DNA of 64,000 nucleotides, taken from positions 2,778,389 through 2,842,388 of the forward strand of contig NC_061864.1 of assembly GCF_907164915.1 (NCBI RefSeq). Reading direction: 5' to 3'. The stretch is from Impatiens glandulifera. Taxonomy: Eukaryota; Streptophyta; Magnoliopsida; Ericales; Balsaminaceae. Numbering within the stretch: position 1 is the stretch's first letter; each line of letters opens with the position of its first letter. The position numbers and the translations under genes are program-made. The notes under the pieces are model-generated. The model was not told where the DNA came from and did no database searches. It worked only from the letters and a program-made list of their open reading frames with translations. This document shows, piece by piece, positions 40,090 through 54,003 of the stretch.

Positions 40090-41423
40090 TTATCTAAGCT
40101 TGGATTTTGTAGAGCTCTTCATAGGCTTGGCGATGGGTCGAGCCGGAGTGCTTGTTGTGAGTTTGTTGAGATCATATTTCACCGATGAGAAGGCACAGAT
40201 TAGTGCGATAACAATTGTAGGGTAAACCAATATGGTTTGTGTTGCGTCTGCATTCTTTCCTAGGAACCCTTCCTTAACAAGGCCCCATACAATAAGAAGT
40301 GTGCCAAACATGCTCATTCTGCCAGCTTTCAATATTCCTATCAATGCCCCTGCAACTGAGAAATAGCTTCCCGCGAGAACCTGTTCATGAAATTGGAAAC
40401 AGGAACAAAATTTATAACCAGGATGACAGTATTGCCCATTTGGAACACAAGCGATCTAGGCCTAGATACGGAAAAACAGTCAATAAATTTCTGAATATCT
40501 GTCTAACTAAGTTCTATAAGGTGTATTTTCAAATGGGCCCATTAACAAAACATGAAATATGAAGATCAAAAACAAAGACATTTTTGAAGTGCAAACCTCC
40601 AACCGTTGAAGATCAGTTGTGGAGGCTCCTCCTTTCACATCAGTCAAGTTATAGATGTCTAGAAGGTTATCCCAGCTTGGAATAGTCATATTTGTGACAA
40701 TTCCATTGGCAATTGCACCAGGATATAGAAGAACTTTCACTGCAGCAACCGGAAATATTTCACTCGCAATCAACTGCGATGAAGTCACGTGGAGTGGCGT
40801 TGAACACGTCCCAGCTCTGCAGGGGATCCTGGAAAATGACCACAAAAACCCATCAGAGACATTCTACCCAAGAACAGTTGCAAACATTTGAATCAAAAGC
40901 CACACTAATTGTAAGTAAATCCCTCTTTATTCAAATGAAATGTATGGTTCCATTAAGAGAAGGTATTTCTATTTATCAATCGAGCATTTACAATTCAACC
41001 ATTAAGATATACAGCTAATCGAAGAAGAACAACAACAAGAACAGATGGATCCTGTTCAATTTCATAAAGATTCATTTTTTTGAATTGAGAATTAAGCTGA
41101 CAGATCAAACAAAATTGAAAGCAACTAGCTGAAACTGAAGCTTATACTGAACCTAGATGTTGACTTCCATCAGAGAATTGTGTGAAATCGAAGTCAAATA
41201 CGAGCAAATTGACATGGTTACATCACAAATCTATCAGCTTTACTGGATGTTCTTGAGAACCCAGGTGCAGAAATAGTAAAAAAGTAAAATCAGACTTGTC
41301 AATAAGAAGCAAATACCTGAAAATTGGGATCTGAAGGATGATCAATAAGAAGTAGAGCCGAGAGGCATATGTTGAAAGATTTGACAACCAGCTCCGAGAA
41401 GACGACGATGGTGGATTTGCCAT
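40090..41423 (-). CDS. Conserved plant membrane protein, function unknown
   Basis: Three exons (minus): 41317-41423, 40597-40828, 40090-40380; 209 residues, with splice phases 2 and 0 closing exactly. I do not recognise the family. Hydrophobic segments: residues ~22-36 (LYFLLIILQIPIF), ~60-80 (FPVAAVKVLLYPGAIANGIV), ~118-132, ~138-152 (MFGTLLIVWGLV) and ~165-182 (ILVYPTIVIALICAF). So four or five membrane passes with a basic Lys/Pro/Ser-rich C-terminal tail ending KSSTKSKLR. Two Cys flank the first loop (PCRAGTC), and NMT and NLT are potential N-glycosylation sites. Start MANPPSSS is chosen; an in-frame Met 22 codons upstream (MKRFPSQS) is possible. Splicing and hydrophobicity support a real gene. 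Confidence 0.78.
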
Positions 41424-44035
41424 GATGAGAAAAGGCGAGAGATGGAGAGAGAAAGGGCTGCGTGGACTTTGTGATGGAAATCGCTTCAATCATACGCAAA
41501 TATTCATATCGCTGCTAATCTGGATTTGTTTAACGGATGGACGGTGGACGGCGGGCAGACGGTCGGTCGAACATGCGATGTACTTTCTTCAAACAATCTT
41601 CAAGTATCATTTTCCCATAAACCTGTTTTTTATATTATTAAACTTTCATTCTAACATTAATAAAATTTTAATTCATTTGACTGTGTTTATGTTCATTTTA
41701 TAAATTTTAGGAATATTTATAGTATTATTTTGGCTTAAAATGGGTATAAACATTAGCTTTATAATAAGTTATTTATTTATTATGTTGACTTTGAATATAA
41801 TAATATGTATTTTATTTTTATTTTTATTTTTTCATTCAAAGTATATAGAGATGAAAATTTGCAAATAGTGATAATTTGATATTGATCCTCTTTCCTCTTT
41901 AGAATAGAGTTAAAGTGCTCCTAATTTTGTTTTACAAAAACATTTTAACAAAATATTAATTTAGAGATTAAAAATTTGAGATTCAAATTATTAGTTTATA
42001 ATATATGTTATTATAATTAATGAATATGTATTTTGTAAATGTAATTTTTAGAAAAATATTGTATATTAAAAATGATTAAAATCAACAACCCAACCAAAAA
42101 AAAGCATAACTATTTTTTATTAAATGTATTCAAATATATTTTAAATAATTTAATCTTAATTAAATATTAATTAAATAATCAGTTTTACTATATATATATT
42201 ATAAATACTTAATATTGATAATATATAATTAATCAGTTGTGTTAAATTTATTACTATAAATGTTAGAATCACTAAATTTTAGATAGAAAAGAACTACATT
42301 TTTTTATTAATTTAATATATGGTTTGATTTGTAATTAGTATATAATTATATATTTTAAATTTAACTTTATTTTTTTTAAATTATCTAAATAATTAAATTT
42401 GGTTAAATATATTATAATAATTCAACATTTGAAAAATATTATTACAATTATTATTTATATAATATATATTTATATATTTTATTTAATTTACACATAAATA
42501 CTAATTAAAAATATTATATAATCTATTGAGTACAGGTTGTATTTTATTCCTTCCTTTTATGCTATATTTTGTGTTGTCTTTAAATAATAATTATTAGGTT
42601 TAATACACACGAATTATTTAAAAAAATATATTATATAATAATACTAACTCTATATTAAAAAAATATATTTAAATTGGTATACAACTATATATGTGGTTAT
42701 TTGTGAATTTATTAAACTGGTTTAAATAAAATAATTTTAGTATAGTGTTAATTTTTATTGGTTAGGGTTGATTTATTATAATTTTTATTTAACTTAGGAA
42801 ATATGAGTAAACCATGAACATATATATCTTAAGTAACATAATTGATTTTTTTATAAATAATTCGAGTATAAAAATTCAAACCTATAATTTTAAGAATGAA
42901 ATTTTAAGTTTTAACATGTCATTTTTCTAATATTGAGTATTCACAATTGTAAGGTTACAACTGTTATCATTTAATGTTAGGTAGGAAATAAAATGTGTAT
43001 AAAATAGTGGTCCAATATAATTTGGAAGGAACAAAATATTGTGTAGATTATTTATTTCTGATTTTAAAGATAAGAAAGTATAAATATATATTTTTGTCAT
43101 TTAAATTGAAATAATAATAATAATATAAATTTATTTTATTTTCATTATTTAGAGAAGGGTATACAATCTTATAGTATCTTATACCTATTTTATTTATTTA
43201 TTTATTATTATTATTTTAAAAGTAGTGTTATAGGATCTCTTATAATGTTATTGCAAACTGCATATTAAATATCATATATCCTTTTTATTTATTATATACT
43301 TTTAAACAAATCAAACATCACTTAAATTGTTTATATTAGAATGTTATACTATCAATACAATGCTATCAGATTTCACTTTTATAATATATATTTTTATGGT
43401 TTTATAAAATGTTAAATATTTATCCAATTTAATAATCATTTTTATGGTTTTAAAAAATATTGAATATTTATCCAATTTTAATACTTAAATAATAATAGTA
43501 ATATAATTTTTGTACTTATATAATATTTTTCATTTTTAATATACATAACATTAATAATAAAATTATCTGAACTCATATTAAAATAAATATATTAATTGTA
43601 TTATATTCTAATACAACTATGAAGTTAATAATTGATTTATATCTCTACGGATAAATATATCTAAATTATTATAAAAAAAAAACTAGAACATTAAATTATA
43701 AATGTCATTACTACGATAAGATTATCCTAATTATTAAAAATTAAATATTAAACCTTTATACTAAAAAATTTTAAAATTAATTGAAATACTTTTTGTGAGA
43801 AACCAGCACATACCCAGATATTATTATTATACGCGTTTCTTTATTAGCAGTTCTTAGCAAAAAAATAAAAAACAAAAAAAAAACAGTCGTAGATTACTGG
43901 TTCGAATTGACAATATCTTGACTCTATGTCATGTGTGGTGTGCGTGTGTGTGTGTCTGTGTGTGAGAGAGAGAGGGATGCGTTACTGTGAACTTGGGTGA
44001 CTTGTATCGATTTGATTTCTGTAAGAGATTGAAAA
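41424..44035. other. AT-rich intergenic DNA and CESA1 promoter/leader
   Basis: 41700-43850 is one of the most AT-rich stretches in the window, with no gene or element that I can delimit. The last ~120 bases form the CESA1-type leader, with a GT run followed by a GA run at about 43935-43974. Confidence 0.5.
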
Positions 44036-47000
44036 ATGGAGGCAAACGCAGGACTGGTTGCCGGATCTTACAAGAGGAACGAGCTTGTTCGAATTCTCCA
44101 CGATTCAGATGGCGGGGTACGTACGTTTAATTAATGTATCTCTGTAAATTCCTCGTATCCATTTTGTCTGTTCGATTTTGTCCTAGGTTGTAGTAAGGAT
44201 CTGTTCATTGCATGTGTTGTTAGTGATCTTATTCATCTGATCGATTCAACTTCCTAGCTAGGTTACGTTTACTTCTGCATTCGTAATCAGTTTGTATAAC
44301 TAGAGTTGTTTGAGCTGAAATTCGTCCATACATTAACTTGATTCAAACAACGTTGTACTTGATTTATATGCAGCAGCCAAAGCCTCTAAGAGAAATAAAC
44401 GGACAGATATGTCAGATATGCGGTGATACAGTCGGCAAGTCTGCGACAAACGGCGACGCATTCTTCGTTGCCTGTAATGAATGTGGTTTCCCAGTTTGTC
44501 GCCCTTGTTACGAGTACGAAAGGAAAGATGGAAACCAATGCTGTCCTCAGTGCAAGACCAGATACAAAAGACACAAAGGTTATCAATTATTTAAGGTTTC
44601 TTTCATTAATTAATTCGTGGATTCAATAGCTTTTATAATCTTTTAGGCAGTCCTCGAGTTGAAGGAGACGAAGAAGAGGACGATGTTGACGATTTGGAAA
44701 ACGAGTTCAATTACTACGGGAAGAAGATCAAGATCAAGAGCAAGGCAAGGCATTGGCAAGAAGAGGATGCTAATGAGATATCTTCTTCGTCTAGACATCA
44801 TGAATCTCAACCTATACCTCATTTCATTCGCGATCACTCGGTAATTCTTTCTTTCAAATTAACCATGTTTGATTGATTATTGATGATTGATGATTGATGA
44901 TTGATTATGAATGAATATCAGAATCAGGTATCTGGTGAGATTCCCATCATTACCCCCGATAATCAATCTATAAGGACTACATCAGGCCCCTTAGGCCCTG
45001 GAGAGAAATCCCTTCCCTATATCGATCCCAGGCAACCCGGTAATACTGTTGTTCTTCGATTGAAGTCTGCATTTTGGCAGTTTGTTTGTTGGTTTTAAAC
45101 ATGTTTGTGTATTGCAGTTGCTGTGAGAATTGTTGACCCTTCCAAGGACTTGAATTCTTACGGGCTTGGGAATGTGGATTGGAAGGAAAGGGTTGAAGGT
45201 TGGAAGCTCAAACAGGAGAAAAATATGGTGCAAATGACTAGTAGATATGCTGACGGGAAAGGAGATATTGAAGGCACAGGATCAAATGGGGAAGAACTTC
45301 AAATGTGAGAACTCTATTTTTCCCAAACAAGATTATTAACTTGTTCTAATAATAATAATTGACAGGGCTGCTGATGATATCCGACAACCCATGAGCCGAA
45401 TCGTGCCAATTTCTTCTACACAGCTCACCCCTTACCGAGTTATTATCATACTTCGGTTAATTATCCTCGGTTTCTTCTTGCAATACCGATGTACTCATCC
45501 CGTGACCGATGCTTATCCATTATGGCTTACTTCGGTCATTTGTGAAGTTTGGTTTGCATTGTCATGGCTGCTTGATCAGTTCCCTAAATGGTCGCCTATC
45601 AACCGCGAGACTTATCTCGACAGACTTGCCATTAGATACGACAGGGAAGGGGAGCCTTCCCAATTGGCGCCAATAGACGTATTTGTTAGTACTGTCGATC
45701 CTTTGAAAGAGCCTCCCCTTGTGACAGCCAACACTGTTTTGTCTATCCTGGCTGTGGATTACCCTGTTGATAAAGTCTCTTGCTATGTTTCTGACGATGG
45801 TTCCGCAATGTTGACATTTGAAGCTCTATCAGAGACGGCTGAGTTCGCTAAGAAATGGGTACCGTTCTGTAAGAAACATAGTATTGAGCCTAGAGCACCC
45901 GAATTTTATTTTGCTCAAAAGATTGATTATTTGAAGGACAAGGTTCAGCCTTCGTTCGTCAAAGAGCGTCGAGCCATGAAGGTAATATAGTAGTCATAAT
46001 ACATAACATAAGATCATTTGTACTAATTTTTTTCATTTCTTTCAGAGGGAATATGAAGAATTTAAGGTTAGGACAAATGGGCTTGTAGCGAAAGCGCAAA
46101 AAATGCCGGAAGAAGGTTGGACGATGCAAGATGGAACTCCATGGCCTGGAAATAACCCCAGAGATCATCCTGGAATGATTCAGGTGTTGTTTCGGATTAT
46201 GATTGCTTAAAGTTTGTAAATTTGATGTCCATTGTTGTTTTGTTAAAGATTTCACTTTGAATAAGAGTACAATAATGCAGGTTTTCTTAGGCCACAGTGG
46301 GGGTTTAGATACGGATGGAAATGAGTTACCACGGCTGGTTTACGTTTCTCGTGAGAAACGTCCTGGATTTCAACATCACAAGAAAGCCGGTGCAATGAAT
46401 GCTTTGGTTTGTGATTCAGATCACTCTGTTTTTTTCTAACAATGAACATTTGACCTGTTTTTCTTATTTCTTGTGTTGTTTCATTATCGCGAAAATAAAT
46501 ATTCAGATCAGAGTATCGGCCGTGCTGACTAATGGTGCGTATCTGCTAAACGTGGATTGTGATCATTACTTCAACAACAGTAAATGTCTAAAAGAGGCAA
46601 TGTGTTTCATGATGGATCCACTCCTTGGAAAGAAAACATGTTACGTTCAGTTCCCACAACGGTTTGATGGTATTGACTTGCACGATCGATACGCTAACCG
46701 TAACATAGTCTTCTTCGATGTAAGCCCGCCAGTTCTCTGCCCATTTCCCTATGTTTTTTTATCGTTTGAATTTAAGCCATTCCGTCTATATAGATCAACT
46801 TGAAAGGTCTGGACGGCATTCAGGGCCCTGTTTATGTGGGTACGGGTTGTTGTTTCAACAGACAGGCGCTATACGGGTATGATCCAGTCTTAAGCGAGGA
46901 AGATCTAGAGCCGAATATCATCATCAAGAGTTGTTGTGGCTCGAGGAAAAAGGGTAAAGGTAGCAACAAGAAGTACATTGACAAAAACCGAGCATTAAAG

Positions 47001-48320
47001 CGAACTGAATCAAGCATTCCCATTTTCAATATGGATGATGACATTGAAGAAGGCGGGGAAGGTACACGTTCAGACAACTTATTCGACCAATTAAACTTCT
47101 TTGATCATGTTTGTTTTTTTCTCACAGGTTATGAGGATGAGAGATCGATTCTCATGACACAGAAGAGTTTCGAAAAGCGGTTCGGTCAATCACCGGTTTT
47201 TATTGCCGCCACTTTTATGGAACAAGGCGGGCTTCCACCGTCCACAAACTCTGCAACCCTTTTGAAAGAAGCAATCCATGTTATTAGCTGTGGGTACGAG
47301 GACAAGACTGAATGGGGAAAAGAGGTAAAAAATTAACTATTTTCAAATAATAATACCATTATACAATTCTTAACTCTGTTTCTGCAGATTGGATGGATCT
47401 ATGGCTCTGTAACAGAAGATATCTTGACTGGATTCAAGATGCATACAAGAGGATGGATATCAATCTACTGCATGCCCCCACGCCCTGCATTCAAAGGATC
47501 TGCACCCATTAATCTTTCTGATCGTTTGAACCAGGTCCTACGATGGGCGCTTGGATCCATTGAGATTCTTTTGAGTAGACATTGCCCCATTTGGTACGGC
47601 TACAGCGGAAGACTCAAGTTCTTGGAGAGATTAGCTTATATCAATACTATTGTTTATCCGGTCACCTCAATTCCTTTACTAGCTTACTGCACTCTTCCTG
47701 CTATCTGTCTTCTCACCGGAAAGTTCATCGTTCCTGAGATAAGCAATTACGCAAGTATCTGGTTCATTCTTCTCTTCGTGTCTATTTTCACGACTGGAAT
47801 ATTAGAGCTAAGATGGAGCGGGGTCAGCCTAGAGGACTGGTGGAGAAACGAACAGTTCTGGGTTATTGGTGGAACATCGGCTCATCTATTTGCTGTCTTC
47901 CAAGGTTTACTAAAAGTGCTTGCCGGAATCGACACCAATTTCACGGTGACGTCAAAGGCGACGGACGAAGATGGGGACTTTGCCGAGCTTTATGTTTTCA
48001 AGTGGACTTCCCTTCTGATTCCTCCGACGACAATTCTGGTTGTAAACATTGTGGGTATAGTGGCGGGGGTTTCATTCGCTATCAACAGTGGATACCAATC
48101 GTGGGGACCGCTGTTCGGAAGGTTGTTCTTTGCGATATGGGTGATTGTCCATTTGTATCCTTTCCTTAAGGGTTTGTTGGGACGGCAGAACAGGACGCCG
48201 ACGATTGTTATTGTTTGGTCTGTACTATTGGCTTCGATATTCTCTCTTTTGTGGGTGCGTATTGATCCGTTTACGTCGGATGCAACAAAAACTCAGGGAC
48301 TATGTGGTATTGATTGCTGA
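44036..48320 (+). CDS. CESA1: Cellulose synthase catalytic subunit, CESA1 clade
   Basis: Twelve exons: 44036-44116, 44374-44578, 44647-44840, 44922-45039, 45118-45304, 45366-45981, 46046-46183, 46281-46406, 46507-46719, 46794-47061, 47128-47324, 47388-48320; 1091 residues. Makes beta-1,4-glucan from UDP-glucose in plasma-membrane rosettes, as a primary-wall subunit. Visible: N-terminal RING-like zinc finger (residues ~38-84, CQICGD...CPQC); two N-terminal membrane helices; GT2 core with Asp405/406 (DDGS), DCD at 572-574, TED to Asp792 and QVLRW at 830-834; then C-terminal membrane helices and FTVTSK. The start [20 protein letters not shown] is diagnostic of the CESA1/CESA10 group. The exon 4 start could be 44922 or 44928. 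The final 933-bp exon is uninterrupted where I recall two introns in relatives, and the C-terminal tail is unusual (ends GLCGIDC). Confidence 0.96.
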
Positions 48321-49520
48321 GATTGAACGGGGTGTCTGTTGTTGTACCTGTAGAAGACTGTAGTGAGTAAAATAGACGACCGACAGAGTGAAGAAGCCAA
48401 GAGGGAGGCCAAAAAAGTGTCATATATATTTAGAGGAATTACAATATGGAATTCAGATTTATTTCATTTTTTAAGTTATAAATTATGACCTCTCACTTTT
48501 TATGCAAGCAAGAGGACATTACTATTATTAACATTTTACATCTCTGAATTAGGTTTCATCTTTTAAATTCAAATACCCATGCTATAATCATTTTCAAACA
48601 TCTTTAGTTAATTGCTGTCTTTTAAATATAAATGCCCATATTACAACCGGATGACTCCATATGAACATTGATAACTTAACTCTATCTGATCTTCTTAAAA
48701 AAAAGTATTATTAGTGATAATTTTTTATAGGAGTGATTGTCTATCAAATTTAATAGTTTTTATTTGAATTTAAATTAGGTCATAATACATTCCTATATCA
48801 TGTATTACTATCATATATTGAGTTATGCATGAAATAATTTCTATTAAACATATTTTTAAACAACCAATAAAAAAAATCCAAGTACAAAAATCATTTCAAA
48901 CAATTTTTTTTTTAACTTACAAAGTAGAAAAGAAATTAAATTAATATATTTTTACAATTTTTACTTTCATTTGAGTGAATATTAAATTGGTTTTTGGGAA
49001 GATCTAAGAATTCGAGTTAAGGTGAGCTTGAAAAAAAATTGAGATAAACTTAAAATAATAACCAGAAAATTATTAACCAAACGAGAATGGATAAATGTAA
49101 GTTTTTTTTAAAAGATAAAAATAATGTATTGATTTAAATTTTGAAAGAAATTAAAGGTAACGACATATTTGAACATTAAAATAAAATTTTAATTAATTTA
49201 AATATTTATTAAGAAGTTTTATTTTGTAAAAATTATGAATGAATTAAATGATTTTATTTTTATAAATGATTGTTTTTAGGAAATTAAGAAGCTGTATCAT
49301 TGTTTAGTAAATTGTGATATTTTCGAGTCATTGTTAAAGTTCTAAATAATTGATAAAAAAAACAACTCAACTTTCAAATTAAAATAACTAATTGAATTAA
49401 AAAAATGAAATAAAATAAAATATAATAATGGAAGGGGTAATGTCGTCTACTGGATGTCCTGGTGCAAAGTCTCACCGCGAGAGCGAGATTTGGATTAGGG
49501 TTTGCCATTATCACTTTTGC

Positions 49521-49558
<38 letters not shown>
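48321..49558. other. CESA1 3' UTR, intergenic DNA, Alba leader
   Basis: CESA1-type 3' UTR, then AT-rich DNA without a gene, then the Alba leader. The leader ends in a GA run (about 49521-49558) that abuts the start codon. A reading frame through that run gives only Arg-Glu repeats and is not coding. Confidence 0.5.
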
Positions 49559-49559
<1 letters not shown>

Positions 49560-50643
49560 TGGAGGGAGTAACTGAGGGAGTGAATAACTTAAACATAGAC
49601 GACGGGCCGAAGAGGAACCGTGTTCAGGTCTCCAACACCAAAAAACCTCTCTTCTTCTACGTAAACCTCTCCAAGGTCTGTGTGTATTCGCTTCTCTTCT
49701 TCTTTGTAATGCATGAATGCGGCCTCCCTCTTATTAATACCCTGTTACAATCTTGGGTCCGGTGTTAATTCTTCAAAAACTGATTCACCACATAGGATAG
49801 GAAATTGCTTTAATAGGTCTTCTCGAGGCTTTATGAATACTTGATTCTATTCATAAATTTATCAGGGGTTTCATTACATCTTTGACATGGATTTCCATAT
49901 ACAGTCGCTATTCTAAACATGATTATCAGGACTTGTATTTTTCTGTGTATCTGTTAAAAACATCATCTTTTATTTTCTTCTTTTTTCCATGTTTGCAGAG
50001 GTTCTTGCAGCAATACAATGAGGTCGAGTTATCTGCACTTGGAATGGGTACCAACTCTATCTCCTTATGAAATTAATCTTCTTCATTGCTTCCATTGAAC
50101 TGTTTAAACCCTTTTCTTCATTGGTGTCATTTCTCACTTTTAAAACCTCTTGAATTGTGTATTACATACCGTCTTCACTGCCTACATGATTTATTTATGT
50201 TCTAACATATACTTTACATTCTTGTAGCTATTCACTCTGTGGTAACTGTTGCTGAAATTCTGAAGAAGAATGGATTTGCTGTTGAAAAAAGTGAGAGTAG
50301 TTCTTTGTCTTCCTAATGTTGTAACCTTTTCATTATAGTTTGGAATCTAAACGTTGTCATGAGCATTCCCTTACAGAAATCAGGACATTGACGGTCGATG
50401 TGAGCGACAATCATCCAGATGCAAGACCTATTCCAAAGGCAAAGGTATTCTTATCTAAATTGTTGAAAATTTCTTCAGATTTTTATTATGTCAAATCTTT
50501 CCCATGGTGAGATATGGTTTTTGTTTGATTTCTTCCAGATTGAAATAACTCTTGGAAAGTCTGAGAAGTTTGATGAACTGATTGCTGCTGAGATTGAAAG
50601 AAGAGAAGGTGGAGCAGCAGCAGAGGATGAGGAAGAGACTTGA
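49559..50643 (+). CDS. Alba DNA/RNA-binding domain protein
   Basis: Five exons: 49559-49675, 49999-50047, 50228-50290, 50377-50444, 50539-50643; 133 residues. A single Alba domain (residues ~20-112) fills most of the protein: NRVQVSNTKKPLFFYVNLSK, then the helix LQQYNEVELSALGMAIHSVV, then ILKKNGFAVEKKIRTLTVDV, with an acidic Glu-rich tail. Small plant Alba proteins (At1g29250/At2g34160 type) bind RNA and R-loops/DNA in cytoplasm and nucleus; that role is inferred from the family. ATG at 49559 sits immediately after a long GA run in the leader. Splice phases all close and no defects are seen. Confidence 0.93.
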
Positions 50644-52123
50644 TCATCATCCCTTTGTTTTTCTACATCCAGACTTGATCATCACCCCTTTGTTTAACAA
50701 GAGTTTTTGAACAGTGGTTAGTTATTAGTTCAGTCAGAAAGAGATGCTATGCTGCTGAATTTTATTTGGTATAATTCTGCAAAAAACTATTTTATGTTTC
50801 AGAGTCAGTCAATCTTTATATAATTCAGTTCAAGTCCTCATTGATGAAATGTTTATATAATTTCTTTCTATATGCTCCTCGTCTAAAGTTGGTAGGGAGT
50901 TTTTCTTTCCATAGATGGTTGAATATAATTGCTCACTGGTTTCCTTGCATGCATTTTTTTAACCATCAAAGAACATCAAGTTCGAGTTGAAACATACAGC
51001 TTGATGTTTGAAATTCATTTCACATCTAATATGGACCTTAGAGATAGGAACCAAGGATCTTGACAAAATCAAACAAACTTAGAAAATCAGGGTCTCTTTC
51101 TGCATCGACTTTAGCTAGGCATGTTGCCTGAAGGGTTCGAACCTAGGACTTAGGGATATACACATCGTTTTGTCGGACCTCGGAACATTAGGGACATACA
51201 CAGTACAGTGATAATTTTATGCCAATGTTTGAAATTTCTCAAAATATTATGTATTCAACTCTACATTATTTTTATAACATTTTCTTTGGGGCAAATTTAG
51301 GATTCTTATTTTTTCCTTTTAAATTTTATAAAGCAAACACCATTTCTTACAATTAGTATTATCCTCTTCACTTAACCTTAAACTTCTCTCATAGACAAGT
51401 TTTTGAGGCTACAAATATAGAATTCTTCCAAAGAAATAAATGTGATTCTTACCAAATAGTCAGATTTGACTATGAAAATTATTCTTACCACATGGTGAGA
51501 TTATGGAAAAAATTGTATAATTTTCAAAATTTATTTTCATTGTTCACAAAAATATGTTAAAATGTATATGAAAAGTTTTAAGCATATTTTAAAAATTCAA
51601 GAACCTTTTAACAAATATATTAAACTAAGAAATAATTTGATTCTTTATCTCTCATTTGAACACATGAATTTTAGCCTTTTTTTTTATATATATTTGAGAT
51701 CTCATCAAAGTAAATAAAGTGCTAATAGTATATATTTTTGCTCTTATGTCATTTCGTAGTTAAAATCTAGTTAAAACTCAACAAATACATACATTTTATC
51801 GCCATAATTTACTTAAATTTCAACATTTTAGCATTCACTTATATTACATAACAATAAATACTAAAGGGAGTTAATAAATAAATATATATATAAAATTTTA
51901 ATATATTACTTAAATATTATAAATGTTACATGTTGTTGGCATACAAATCACTAAAAACATGAATTTTTCGATTTAATGCTAACTACTGCTTAATAAAAAG
52001 ATTTGGCAGTAATTATCATCCTACACAAATATAGTCCAGGTTGGATTTGAGATCCGATAAACTATTCATTCTTTCTAAGTTTGAAAAGACTTGACCTTAA
52101 GTAACCTTTAAGTAAAAGGACAT
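50644..52123. other. Alba 3' UTR and downstream flank of the polygalacturonase
   Basis: Alba 3' UTR to about 50880, then AT-rich DNA. A B-box-like segment on the minus strand at 51110-51190 (TAGGTTCGAACCC) resembles a tRNA-derived SINE. From 51403 onward this is the 3' flank of the polygalacturonase and is duplicated at 63131-64000. Confidence 0.55.
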
Positions 52124-52290
52124 TTAGGGATGTGGAGAAGGATCGAAGATGACATTATTTATGGTGGAGTAAGTTTTTTCACCGGAGCTCGATCTGATAT
52201 TCACATTTTTAAAAACAATGTTGGTGCAAGGGACATGAGTACTGCAATCTAATAATATGGCATGTTTTGAGACCGATGTTCCTTTTATGT
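51403..52290. repeat. Direct segmental repeat, copy A
   Basis: 3' flank plus most of the last exon of the disrupted polygalacturonase. The same sequence recurs in direct orientation at 63131-64000, about 11.7 kb away, with only scattered substitutions and small indels (for example a GAGATCTCATCAAAGTAAAT stretch missing from the second copy). The second copy runs into the window edge, so the true length is unknown. Confidence 0.93.
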
Positions 52291-53718
52291 TGATATAATT
52301 CACATGGCTCACTTTAACCGCTTTCACCTGTATAAATAAAAATAAAAAACTTAAAGATAAAAAAAATTAGAAATGGGATTAGGGAACTAAAGTGTTAAGT
52401 AATTAACCTGTTCTGTGGTATTGAAATAATGTTGATCAATGATGATAGGGTTCCTTGTATTGTGAAGCAAAATATTCTTAAATGTTATATTTCTAGCATA
52501 TCCATTCCCTCCCTAAATTACATTAAAAAATTAAATAGTTAGAAAATAAAATCCCTTCAATATTTATAATATTTATATATATTACCGGCCATGTTTTTAT
52601 CCTTGCTCCATTTGTTGTCCTATTGAAAGTGCAGTTCTTTACAAGTATTCCTTCCACTTGGGCATAATCTCCATCCTTTCCAAGACTTCCAACACTAATA
52701 AATAAACAACAATATTATTGTATTAAATAGACATTTTGACTATAAGATATATAAAATATTAAAGATTTAATTACCTTAAACCATGGCCAGGTCCACATTG
52801 AACCCCTTCTATAATAATATTTGAACACTTATTATTAATGGCAACACAATCATCTCCTATCATAGACAAAATTTGAAGACTTACCCATTAATAAATTATT
52901 AATGAGCAAAAATATATAACTACAATTAGCTAATTTGAATGAATGTATTACCGGTTCCGATGATGGAATTCATGATATGGATGTTAGTTGAAGAAGATAT
53001 GTCGATTCCATCAGTGTTAGGACTATGCTCTGGAGCGATTATTTTTATTTTAGATATTTTGACGTTGTTGCAACCATTTATGCTTATATGATTTCTCGGA
53101 GGGTTAATATGAGTCAATCCTCTAACTTCAATATTGTTGCATTGACTAAACCTCAATGCCTGTACAACGTAACAAATCATAAGAAAAACAAATAAAAGAA
53201 AGTTTAGTTTAATATAAATTATATGTTGTAGTAAAATCACTTAAAGTTAAACTCCATCTCACCGTTGGTCGAGAACAATTTCCCATTCTTGGATACTACA
53301 AACAAATAATATAGAAATGAAGAGTTAAACATTTATTATTATTTAAATGTTGTTTGAGAGAATAAAAATGTCCTAACAATATAGAGTTTAACTTACTTTG
53401 TATTGAAATGAATGTTCAAAATTGTTATCGCGGAGGTATATGTGATTATGGCCATGCCACCATGGTACACCATTTCCATTAAGTTTTCCTTCTCCATAAA
53501 TATTAAGTCTATTCACTTGTGAGAACATTATCCATGTGTTCCATGCACATTCCGTCCATCTATTTATAGATTTCGGCGCTATTAGAGTTCCGTCGATCTG
53601 AATTTGAGGGGATTGACATTTGCAAGGGCCATTGAAAAGCAAAGATCTAATAAAGAAAGTTTTTTTAGCCGGCACTATCATGACAGCGGTGTCACTTGTA
53701 CATGCACAAGTTGCTTTC

Positions 53719-53955
53719 TGTTGTGCGGAATGCAAGAAAATGATGAACAATGAAGTGTGGAAATTAAACAGATGAAGAGAGATTTCTGATTGTCAAAAGA
53801 TAAAGATAAAACAGATTATAACTATTGAAAAAGAATTGCAGCTATCTAAAGTCAGAAAAGAAATAAAACGTAAAACACCTAACTTAATAAGCATAACTGA
53901 ATAAATGTGAAATAACTGAAATTATTAATTCCTATACTAAAGGCAAAACGTTTCA
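53719..53955 (-). repeat. 3' LTR of the copia element
   Basis: 237 bp, starting TG and ending CA on the plus strand. Its inner 234 bases are identical to the other LTR by direct comparison; the only difference is the second base of the plus-strand end (TGTTGTG here, TATTGTG in the other copy). Confidence 0.95.
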
Positions 53956-54003
53956 AATCTCCACCTTGCCTTAGTATCACCCAACAAGAAAAGCATTATC
54001 AGG

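Noticed and set aside
49502..49558. Arg-Glu repeat N-terminal extension of the Alba protein
   Set aside because: It is only the GA microsatellite of the leader read as codons; the ATG after it begins a normal Alba protein.
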